Shown: in pieces, positions 19,301 to 26,278 of the stretch | Numbering within the stretch: the first letter of the stretch is position 1 | Layout: each line of letters begins with the position of its first letter | NCBI RefSeq assembly: GCF_937958065.1 | Contig: NZ_CALFXI010000097.1 | Span: forward strand, 186,001-250,000 | Length of the DNA stretch: 64,000 nt | Reading direction: 5' to 3' | From: an uncultured Steroidobacter sp. | GTDB lineage: Bacteria > Pseudomonadota > Gammaproteobacteria > Steroidobacterales > Steroidobacteraceae | Program-made: the position numbers and the translations under genes | Notes under the pieces: generated by a model | Seen by the model: the letters and a program-made list of their open reading frames with translations, nothing else | Told to the model about the DNA's origin: nothing | Databases searched by the model: none

Positions 19301-21426
19301 CAGAACGCCTGCGCAGCACGCGCGCGCTCGTCGCGACGCTGCAGGAAGCCAATCAACGCCAGCACGATGCGCTTGCGAACCCGCTCCCAGCGGCTCGGGT
19401 TGGAAACGATGCTGGCTCGATAAAAGCTCGGACAAAGCACGGCGGCGTGCGCGACTTCACCGCACAGTCCGCAGCCGACACAGCTGTTTTCCACGTGCGC
19501 GATCGGATCCTGCCGCAGCGGATCGGGATTGGGTTTGATGGAGAGCGACGGACAGCCCGACAGCCGGATGCAACTGTGATCGCCCGTGCAGGTGTCGCTG
19601 TCGACGCCAAAGCGCTCTCGCACCACACGCTTGCCCTCGGCGAGCGCCTTCTTGACCTGCGGCTTCTCCCGTCGCTGCCGGTTGAGCATGCACTCCGACT
19701 GGGCCACGATGATCTTCGGCCCCTTCTCGGGCGAGGTCATCGCTTCACGCAACGCCGACGTCATCTTCTTCAGATCGTAGGTGCGATTGATCGTCTTCAC
19801 CCACTTCGCGCCGATCCCTCGCACCGCATTCTCGATGGGGTGGCGCGTGGTGCGCACGCTGTTGTCGGCACGCGAGGAAAGAATGTCCTGTCCGCCAGTC
19901 GCCGCGGAGTAACCGTTATCGATGATGACGGTGACGGTGTCGTCCTTGTTGAAAACGGCGTTGCCGATGCCCGAGGTGAGGCCGTTGTGCCAGAACCCAC
20001 CGTCGCCCATCACTGCGATCGCGCGCTTGTCTTTCGGCTTGAACGCCGAGGCGCCGGCGGTTCCCAGGCCGTAGCCCATCGTGGTGTTGCCGATGTTGAA
20101 CGGCGGCAGGATGGAAAAGAGATGGCAACCGATGTCCGCGGACACGTGCGTCGCGCCGATCTCACGTTCCAACAGTTTCATCGACGTGAAAATCGGGCGC
20201 TCCGGGCAGCCGGTGCAGAAGCCCGCGGGACGGCCGGGGATCTGACTGGCCACGGACGCCGGCAGCTGAGAAGTCACCGGCGGCGGCAGCTCGATCCCCG
20301 GAGCCCACTGGGCCAGAAACTTTCTGAGCCCGTCGATGATCACCTGCGCCGTGTATTCGCCGCTTCGCGGCAATATTTCTTTGCCGACGATGCGCGTCTG
20401 CAGATCGGCCCGACGCACCAGCGTATTCAGCTCGTGCTCGATGAATTCCGGCTGACCTTCCTCGATCATCAGTACCGCGCGCTTGCCCCGGCAGAAGTCG
20501 TTGACCTCCTCCGGCACCAGCGGATAAGTGACATTCAGGCAGTAGACGGGCAGCTGCGTGTCGCCGAACGCGTCGGACAAGCCAAGCAGCTCCAGCGCGC
20601 GATTCAGATTGTTGTACAGGCCGCCCTGCACGATGATGCCAATCTCGTTGTCGCTCGGCCCGAACCATTCGTTCAACTTCTGGTCCCGCACGAATGCGAC
20701 ACCTGCGGGCCAGCGCTTCTCGACCTTCTCCACTTCGTGCAGGAAGTTTGCAGGCGGCAACACGATGCGACTGGTATCGCGCACAGCGGACGCAGCAGCG
20801 TCGCCGACCGTCATCGGCGGACGTACGTTGTCCTTTGCGACGAAGCTGCCGGTCATGTGACAGGAGCGGACGCGCAGCTCCAGCATCACCGGCGTGTTGG
20901 ACGCCTCGGAGAGCTGAAATCCCTTCTCGACGGCATCGACGATGCTGGGCAGATTCGGGCGCGGATCGAGCAGCCACATTTGCGACTTCATGGCGAACGC
21001 ATGCGTGCGCTCCTGCATGATCGAGGAGCCTTCGCCGTAGTCTTCACCGACGATGATCAATGCACCGCCAGTCACGCCACCGGAGGCGAGATTGGCGAGC
21101 GCATCGCTCGCCACGTTGGTACCGACGACTGACTTCCACGCGACGGCGCCTCGCAATGGATAGTTCACCGAAGCGGCCATCATGGCCGCCGCGGTTGCCT
21201 CGTTCGCACTCGCTTCGAAATGCACTCCCAGGCTGGTCAGCAACTCGTTGGCGTCCGCGAAGACGTCCATGAGGTGGCTGATGGGCGACCCTTGATAGCC
21301 GCCCACGTACGCGACACCCGATTGCAGCAACGCCTTGGTGACTGCAAGGATGCCTTCGCCGGTGAATGTTTCGCCCGCCCCCGCCTCGAGCTTCTTCACC
21401 TCCGCCTTGAAGGAGCGCTCGGCCAT
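19300..21426 (-). CDS. iorA: Indolepyruvate:ferredoxin oxidoreductase, alpha subunit
   Basis: A 708-residue catalytic subunit. The N-terminal half carries the 2-oxoacid-binding domain (GVAYVGGYQGSPISHLMDVFAD, GVHFEASANEATAAAMMAAS). The C-terminal half carries the thiamine-diphosphate domain (CTGCPERPIFTSMK, DIGCHLFSILPPFNIGNTTMGYG, AVMGDGGFWHNGL, IDNGYSAATGGQD). The tail holds two Cys clusters, C-x5-C-x5-CP and CVGCGLC plus a later Cys, for [4Fe-4S] centres. Substrates of the family are indolepyruvate and other arylpyruvates. It begins 2 bp after the cyclase stop. No dedicated ferredoxin gene is visible. Confidence 0.92.
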   Translation of the reverse strand: MAERSFKAEVKKLEAGAGETFTGEGILAVTKALLQSGVAYVGGYQGSPISHLMDVFADANELLTSLGVHFEASANEATAAAMMAASVNYPLRGAVAWKSVVGTNVASDALANLASGGVTGGALIIVGEDYGEGSSIMQERTHAFAMKSQMWLLDPRPNLPSIVDAVEKGFQLSEASNTPVMLELRVRSCHMTGSFVAKDNVRPPMTVGDAAASAVRDTSRIVLPPANFLHEVEKVEKRWPAGVAFVRDQKLNEWFGPSDNEIGIIVQGGLYNNLNRALELLGLSDAFGDTQLPVYCLNVTYPLVPEEVNDFCRGKRAVLMIEEGQPEFIEHELNTLVRRADLQTRIVGKEILPRSGEYTAQVIIDGLRKFLAQWAPGIELPPPVTSQLPASVASQIPGRPAGFCTGCPERPIFTSMKLLEREIGATHVSADIGCHLFSILPPFNIGNTTMGYGLGTAGASAFKPKDKRAIAVMGDGGFWHNGLTSGIGNAVFNKDDTVTVIIDNGYSAATGGQDILSSRADNSVRTTRHPIENAVRGIGAKWVKTINRTYDLKKMTSALREAMTSPEKGPKIIVAQSECMLNRQRREKPQVKKALAEGKRVVRERFGVDSDTCTGDHSCIRLSGCPSLSIKPNPDPLRQDPIAHVENSCVGCGLCGEVAHAAVLCPSFYRASIVSNPSRWERVRKRIVLALIGFLQRRDERARAAQAF

Positions 21427-21428
21427 GT

Positions 21429-22214
21429 TTAGCTTCCGGCCACCAGCGCCAGCACGCGCAGCGGGCTGCCCGAGCCGTCACGGATCTTCAGAGGCGCGGC
21501 CACGATGAGCGCACCGACCGGCGGCAGCTGGTCGAGATTCTCCAGGCACTGCAGGCCATAGCGCCCGGCACCATGGAACAGCGTGTGCGCGGGATACGGA
21601 GGATTGAGCAGATGCGCCTGGCCGGCATCGGTGCCGATGGTCTCGACGCCGAAGCCGAGCGCATCGCGCTGCTCGATGAGATAACGAACCGCATCGCCCG
21701 AGGGGCCCGGCGTATGCGCACCGTCTTCGCGACGGTTCGTATATTCATCTGCCTTGCGCTTGGACCAGTCAGTGCGGAACAGCACCCAATGGCGCGGCGG
21801 AATCTTGCCGTGCTTGGCTTCCCACGCCTGGATGTGTTCCACCTCGAGCAGGAAGTCGGGATTCGCGGCGGCTTCTTTGGAGAAGTCCATGACCACGGCG
21901 GGAGCAACGAAATCCCGCACCGGAAGCTTGTCGACGGAGTTGTCGGGGAGGTTGGCGCCGCTCACCCAGTGCACCGGCGCATCGAAATGCGTGCCCGTGT
22001 GCTCGCTGACGGTGAAGTTGCTCCAGTACCAGGCGACGCCGCGCTCGTCATAACGCGAGATCACCTCGCGGGAGAACGCTGCGCACTGCCCGAATTGGGG
22101 CGGCAGGACCAGCACGGGAGTGTCTTCGGATAATGTTTGCGTCAGGTCGACGACCTTGATGGCGCCACTGGCGACATCAGCCGCGAAATTCATCAGTCGC
22201 TGCGTGCTCGACAT
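21429..22214 (-). CDS. Cyclase family metal-dependent hydrolase (kynurenine formamidase-like)
   Basis: A 261-residue member of the cyclase/KynB fold. The diagnostic metal-binding motif is SEHTGTHFDAPVHW, preceded by VVDLTQTLSEDTPVL. Family members hydrolyse N-formylkynurenine or other amides and esters. It is longer than KynB (~210 residues), so a substrate other than formylkynurenine is likely. The ATG at 22214 is preferred because a GAGGGG Shine-Dalgarno sequence is well spaced for it; ATG at 22220 is too close to that sequence. It is the first gene of cyclase-iorA-iorB, with a 2 bp spacing to iorA, and is divergent from a MarR gene. A role in opening a lactam, lactone or amide in an indole/aromatic pathway is inference. 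Confidence 0.82.
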   Translation of the reverse strand: MSSTQRLMNFAADVASGAIKVVDLTQTLSEDTPVLVLPPQFGQCAAFSREVISRYDERGVAWYWSNFTVSEHTGTHFDAPVHWVSGANLPDNSVDKLPVRDFVAPAVVMDFSKEAAANPDFLLEVEHIQAWEAKHGKIPPRHWVLFRTDWSKRKADEYTNRREDGAHTPGPSGDAVRYLIEQRDALGFGVETIGTDAGQAHLLNPPYPAHTLFHGAGRYGLQCLENLDQLPPVGALIVAAPLKIRDGSGSPLRVLALVAGS

Positions 22215-22259
22215 AGCCATCCCCTCTATGATTGGGCTTGTGGCAATATGCGCCGAGAA

Positions 22260-22275
22260 ACTTGCAAATGCAAGT
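22260..22275. promoter_or_regulatory. Palindromic MarR operator candidate
   Basis: ACTTGCAAATGCAAGT is an inverted repeat with perfect 6 bp arms (ACTTGC/GCAAGT) around AAAT. It is centred in the 87 bp gap between the divergent cyclase-iorAB operon and the MarR gene at 22302, where autorepression and operon repression would both be possible. Its size and AT-rich centre fit MarR-family operators. Confidence 0.6.
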
Positions 22276-22301
22276 AACTCGGTCCTTTCGAGAACAGGCT
22301 C

Positions 22302-22769
22302 ATGCCCAAAGACCTTCGTCCCCACGGCGACCCCGGTTCGGAATCGTTCCATGTCGATCGTTATCCGTTCTACCAGCTGAACCGCCTGGTCAGCCGCTAC
22401 AACGTGGTGATCGAGACGGAGCTGCGCCGCATAAAGATCGATATTCCGACCTGGCGCGTGCTGATGATTCTGGGGGAGCAATGTCCGCAGCCGATCGGCC
22501 AGGTGGCCAGGCTCGCGGTGATCAATATTTCCACGATGATGCGCATCGTGGGGCGCATGGAAAAGGCCGGCCTGATCAAGACCGTCCCGAGCGCATCGGA
22601 CGGTCGCATCACCGAGCTGATGCTGACCGCCGCGGGCCGGACCAAGCTGGCGGCGGCCCGGAAGATCACGGCGCCGATCTATCAGCGCCTGATCGTCGGC
22701 TTTTCCGCCGACGACTTCTCACATCTGCTGGATCTGCTGAGTCGTCTGCACAGGAATCTCGAAGACTGA
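22302..22769 (+). CDS. MarR-family transcriptional regulator (second copy)
   Basis: A 155-residue winged-helix regulator: IDIPTWRVLMILGEQCPQPIGQVARLAVINISTMMRIVGRMEKAGLIKTVPSASDGRITELMLTAAG contains the recognition helix and the DGRITELMLT wing. It is divergent from the cyclase-iorAB operon, with a perfect palindrome between them, and convergent with the SnoaL-like gene (11 bp apart). It is only distantly similar to the other MarR at 13608, so the two probably sense different ligands and control the two halves of the catabolic region. The ligand is not predictable. Confidence 0.88.
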   Translation: MPKDLRPHGDPGSESFHVDRYPFYQLNRLVSRYNVVIETELRRIKIDIPTWRVLMILGEQCPQPIGQVARLAVINISTMMRIVGRMEKAGLIKTVPSASDGRITELMLTAAGRTKLAAARKITAPIYQRLIVGFSADDFSHLLDLLSRLHRNLED

Positions 22770-22780
22770 TCGAGCCGAAG

Positions 22781-23227
22781 TCAGACGTTGAACAGCATTT
22801 CGCCGCGCCGCTCCGCAAAACGCCAGCCTTGCGGCGTGCGAACGAAGCGATCGGAGAAGCGGCCGACGAGTTGCATCGTTGCCTTGCGTCCGCGGCCCAC
22901 TTCATTCGCTGCCTCCGTAGGCGCCGCGAAGAACAGAATCCGCGCGGAACCTGACGCTGTCGAATCGCTCTCCGGCGTGATGAACACGTTGGTCACCATG
23001 TGCATGGCCACGTGCGGAGTCAGCCGCATGCGATACGAGGCAATGACGTCATCCACCGTCATCGCGCGCTGCGGCTCCGCGGGACGATAAAACAAACCAT
23101 CGGGCGCGAACACGTCCTTCAGCTGCTCGTAGCGTCCGGAGTCCACCAGCTCGGTGAAGAGCAGCACCAGGCGCGAACATTCGCGCTCGATCTCGGCTGC
23201 CACGGTCGAAGAAAGATTGCTGGTCAT
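22781..23227 (-). CDS. SnoaL/NTF2-like protein
   Basis: A 148-residue protein with the SnoaL/NTF2-like alpha-plus-beta pattern: an acidic N-terminal helix (ECSRLVLLFTELVDSGRYEQLKDVFAPDGLFYRP), VDDVIASYRMRL, and a C-terminal sheet (MQLVGRFSDRFVRTPQGWRFAERRGEMLFNV). Members include dioxygenase beta subunits, isomerases and dehydratases; no ring-hydroxylating alpha subunit is encoded here, so it is not simply a dioxygenase subunit. The ATG at 23227 overlaps the aminotransferase stop (TGATG) and is preferred to a GTG one codon upstream. It is the last gene of the minus-strand operon beginning at the amine oxidase or the TonB receptor. Confidence 0.75.
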   Translation of the reverse strand: MTSNLSSTVAAEIERECSRLVLLFTELVDSGRYEQLKDVFAPDGLFYRPAEPQRAMTVDDVIASYRMRLTPHVAMHMVTNVFITPESDSTASGSARILFFAAPTEAANEVGRGRKATMQLVGRFSDRFVRTPQGWRFAERRGEMLFNV

Positions 23228-24411
23228 CACGCTGCCCTGTCACGAAATTCGAGGCGTTCGAAGAATGCATGCATGCGCTGCATCGCCGTCTCCAGCCGCG
23301 TCAGCGACTGCGAGCCGAAGCAGACACGCAAATGCCCCTCGCCCGCCGGACCATAGAAGCTGCCGGCCTCGACGATGACTTTGCATTGTTCGAGCAGCGC
23401 GTCCGCGAGCTGCTGCGAAGACCAGCCGGTGGCCGATATGTCCGGGAACGCGTAGATGCTGCCTTCGGACAGCTCACAGCGAACGCCGCGCATGCGCTTG
23501 AGCGCGCCCACCACCAGATCGCGTTTGTATCGATCGTCATCCACCATGGTCTTCACCGCGGCCGCGCCGTTCACGATGCCCGCCAGCGCGCCGTACTGAA
23601 TGAAGCTGTTGACGTGGGTCACTTCGCTGGTCGTGATCTTCAGCATGGCATTGATCAGCTCCTGCGAGGCCGTCACATAGCCGAGCCGCCAGCCGTCCAT
23701 CGCATAGGCCTTGGTGAAAGCAAACATCGAGATGGTGCGCTCGGCCATGCCGGGCAGCGAGGCGATGCTCAGATGCCGATGCTCATCGAACGTGATCTGC
23801 TCGTAGACCTCGTCCGAAATGACCAGCAGATCGTGACGCACGCACAGCTGCGCGAGACTCTCGAGCTCGGCACGGGTGTAGACGCGTCCGGTCGGATTGC
23901 AGGGATTGACCAGCACGATCGCCTTGGTGCGCTCGGTGATGTGCGGCTCGATCAACGCTGTGTTGATGGAGAAGTTGTTTTTCGCATCCAGTGGCGCAAT
24001 CACCGGAGTGCCGCCGGCGAGCGCGACCTTGCCCACATGCTGCGGATAGAACGGCTCCAGCAGGATCACCTCGTCGCCCGGATCGATGGTCGCCATGAAG
24101 GCGGCATAGGACGCTTGCGTCAATCCATTGGTGACCAGCACCTGCTCGGCGCCGCACTGAATGCCGTTGAACGTCCGCAGCTTGTCCGCAAGCGCGTTGC
24201 GCAGCTCCGGTTGTCCGCGAAAGTCGCTGTAATGCACCTTGCCTTGGAGCAACGCCTTGATGGTGGCGTCCTTGATCAGGGCGGGCGTGTCGTGACAGGG
24301 CCGACCGAGCTCCAGGTGAATGTATTCCTCGGCATCGAGCTCGGCGGCGCGCCCCGCCATGCCATAGCTCTTCGGCGGCGATTGGGTGATACGTTTCGCA
24401 AGGAAGCTCAT
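23227..24411 (-). CDS. Class I/II PLP aminotransferase
   Basis: A 394-residue fold-type I aminotransferase. It shows NPCNPTGRVYT (PLP ring contact), the PLP-binding Lys in FAFTKAYAMDGWRLGY, the Asp/Tyr pair around LLVISDEVYEQI, and an Arg near the C terminus (GHLRVCFGS) for the substrate carboxylate. It would interconvert an amino acid and its 2-oxo acid. Placed near IorAB it could supply an arylpyruvate, but it belongs to a different operon and specificity is not readable from sequence. It overlaps the DUF3830 stop by 4 bp (ATGA) at its start. Confidence 0.9.
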   Translation of the reverse strand: MSFLAKRITQSPPKSYGMAGRAAELDAEEYIHLELGRPCHDTPALIKDATIKALLQGKVHYSDFRGQPELRNALADKLRTFNGIQCGAEQVLVTNGLTQASYAAFMATIDPGDEVILLEPFYPQHVGKVALAGGTPVIAPLDAKNNFSINTALIEPHITERTKAIVLVNPCNPTGRVYTRAELESLAQLCVRHDLLVISDEVYEQITFDEHRHLSIASLPGMAERTISMFAFTKAYAMDGWRLGYVTASQELINAMLKITTSEVTHVNSFIQYGALAGIVNGAAAVKTMVDDDRYKRDLVVGALKRMRGVRCELSEGSIYAFPDISATGWSSQQLADALLEQCKVIVEAGSFYGPAGEGHLRVCFGSQSLTRLETAMQRMHAFFERLEFRDRAA

Positions 24412-24914
24412 GCCGTCACCTCCGCTTCACGAATGAATTCCAGCTCGCACACACCACCGCGGCGAATGGCCTGGCAGCCGGCCTGATATTTCGCGAAATC
24501 TTCGGGCACGATGCGTGCCGCAACCGACGCCATGATCCATCCCATGGGCATCAGCAGACGCGCACCGTCGCCATAGAACAGACCGACATCGAACACGTCG
24601 GTGTCCGGCATGCCCTTCCACTGTCCGCGCGCCGCGAGCACGGTCGCGATCTCACCTGCGGCCGGAAAACTCGTGCCGTTCTCCAACGGCATGCCTTCGA
24701 GGACGCGTGCATCCGGAAACTTCGCGCCCGGCACGGGACACGAGATTTCGGGGCCGGTCCACATTGCATGTTGTGCAAAGTGCCGGCCGGTGCCGCCCGC
24801 GAGCGCCCACAACGCCGCGGCGGCGCGCGGCGCCTTGTCGTCGAGCAACTCCGCTCGCACGTCCAGCCCGCTGCGTTCCTCACGAATACGAATGTATCTT
24901 GCCACTTCGGTCAC
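24408..24914 (-). CDS. DUF3830 family protein
   Basis: A 168-residue protein of unknown function matching the DUF3830 pattern, a cyclophilin-like beta fold: ARYIRIREERSGLDVRAELLDDKAPRAAAALWALAG at the N terminus and GDGARLLMPMGWIMASVAARI near the C terminus. Translation appears to start at GTG (24914-24912). Family members tend to sit beside amidohydrolase, hydantoinase and amino-acid-metabolism genes, as here. It overlaps the aminotransferase by 4 bp and begins 12 bp after the amine oxidase, so it is clearly part of that operon. No catalytic residues are evident. Confidence 0.75.
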   Translation of the reverse strand: MTEVARYIRIREERSGLDVRAELLDDKAPRAAAALWALAGGTGRHFAQHAMWTGPEISCPVPGAKFPDARVLEGMPLENGTSFPAAGEIATVLAARGQWKGMPDTDVFDVGLFYGDGARLLMPMGWIMASVAARIVPEDFAKYQAGCQAIRRGGVCELEFIREAEVTA

Positions 24915-24926
24915 CTTCTGCTCGGG

Positions 24927-26207
24927 TCAGGGCCGGCCGGCAGCCCAATCCCTGATTACTCCATAGTACGGATACAGCGGCGCAAACAGCTTCTGCATCA
25001 TCGCCGCGCTCGCGCCTTCGGGCCGGGTGATGGGCAACGGCAGATCGCTCGTGCGCTCGCTGATGACGTATTGCGCGATCGCCTCTCCCAAGGCGGTCGA
25101 CATCGCAATGCCCCGGCCGTTGCACGCCACCGGCGCGATGACGCCATCGTCGAACACCGAAAGCTGCGGCAGGCGCGTGCGAGTCACCGAAGCAACACCG
25201 GACCAGACGAACTCGATCGGCGGCACCTCGGGCAGGGTCAGATGCTTGCGCAGCCGTCGCGCCATCACCCATGCCGCGATTTCCGCCGTCATGCCCCAGG
25301 CATCGACGGTGCCCGTGATCAGCCGCCAGTCGCGATCGAATCGATACGTGAACAGATTCGAACGGGTATCCGACAGGCATTCGCCGTGCTTGAACAGATG
25401 CGCCCGCTCGGCTTCCGCAATGGGCGCGGTGGCACATTGCCAGATCTTCATCGGCACGATGGATCGTTCCAGATCGGCATACGGACCGCCGGAGCGGCCG
25501 TTGGTGCACAGAATGGCCTGATTCACCAGCGCTCGGCCCTGCTTGGAAGCAACGACCAGCTTGCCGTTGTGTCGCTCGATCGAGCGCACCGCGGAGCGTT
25601 CGAAGATCTGTGCGCCCTGCCGCTCGGCGGCCCTCGCCAGGCCCACTGTGTAATCCACCGGCTGCAGCGTGCCACCCTGGCGGACCATCCAACTGCCCAG
25701 GTAACCGGGAACGCCGCTGCGTCGGTATGTTTCCTCGCCGTCGAGCACTTCCACCGGAAATCCGGCGGCTTCCCAGTCGCGGGCCACCGCCTGCACCCGT
25801 CGCCAGGAATCCGGGCCGTGCGCAGGCTGATACCAACCCGACTGTTTGGCGTCGCAGGAAATGCCGTGTTCCCGGATGAGATCGAACACCCGATTCGCTG
25901 CCGAACCGGTCATCTGTACCAGTCGCGCGCCGGTCTCACCGAGCGCCGCGATGACGTCACGTGGCCCGCCAAACGTGAACGTGGGCACCACGAATCCGCC
26001 GGGGCGCGATGAAGAGCCCTCGGCGACCCGCTGACCTTCCAGCACGATGACCGACACGCCGCGCGACGCCAGTGTGAGGGCAGTAACTGCCCCCATGATG
26101 CCGCAGCCGATGACGGCAACGTCCGCTTTCACATCTCCGCTCAGGACAGGAAACGTCGGCGCGATCTCGGCCGTTTCGCGCCAGAGAATATTCCTCTTGA
26201 GTGACAT
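24927..26207 (-). CDS. FAD-dependent amine/D-amino-acid oxidoreductase (DAO family)
   Basis: A 426-residue flavoenzyme of the DAO group. The FAD Rossmann motif is VAVIGCGIMGAVTALTLASRGVSVIVLEGQ at about residues 29-58; the substrate domain includes SSSRPGGFVVPTF, YRFDRDWRLITGTVDAWGMTAE and the C-terminal RGIAMSTALGEAIAQYV. Such enzymes oxidise secondary amines or amino acids to imines. GAGGAAGA lies just before the ATG at 26207. It is the second gene of the minus-strand set, 71 bp below the TonB receptor; that gap contains a strong hairpin. Possible substrates include N-methyl amino acids released by the hydantoinase-type enzymes nearby (inference). Confidence 0.88.
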   Translation of the reverse strand: MSLKRNILWRETAEIAPTFPVLSGDVKADVAVIGCGIMGAVTALTLASRGVSVIVLEGQRVAEGSSSRPGGFVVPTFTFGGPRDVIAALGETGARLVQMTGSAANRVFDLIREHGISCDAKQSGWYQPAHGPDSWRRVQAVARDWEAAGFPVEVLDGEETYRRSGVPGYLGSWMVRQGGTLQPVDYTVGLARAAERQGAQIFERSAVRSIERHNGKLVVASKQGRALVNQAILCTNGRSGGPYADLERSIVPMKIWQCATAPIAEAERAHLFKHGECLSDTRSNLFTYRFDRDWRLITGTVDAWGMTAEIAAWVMARRLRKHLTLPEVPPIEFVWSGVASVTRTRLPQLSVFDDGVIAPVACNGRGIAMSTALGEAIAQYVISERTSDLPLPITRPEGASAAMMQKLFAPLYPYYGVIRDWAAGRP

Positions 26208-26221
26208 TCTTCCTCGATCGA

Positions 26222-26250
26222 GCGGCTTGCGCGCGTCCCGCGCAAGCCGC
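26222..26250. terminator. Perfect 12 bp hairpin between TonB receptor and amine oxidase genes
   Basis: GCGGCTTGCGCG and CGCGCAAGCCGC are perfect complements separated by 5 bases. No T-run follows on either strand, so it is not a classical intrinsic terminator. It could partly stop or stabilise transcripts between the receptor gene and the downstream enzymes and so set their ratio. Confidence 0.45.
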
Positions 26251-26278
26251 CCCTGCAGTGCCGCGATGAGTGTCTTTA

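Noticed and set aside
19447..21132. 561-codon frame opposite iorA
   Set aside because: Unrecognisable low-complexity protein fully inside the well-supported iorA gene.
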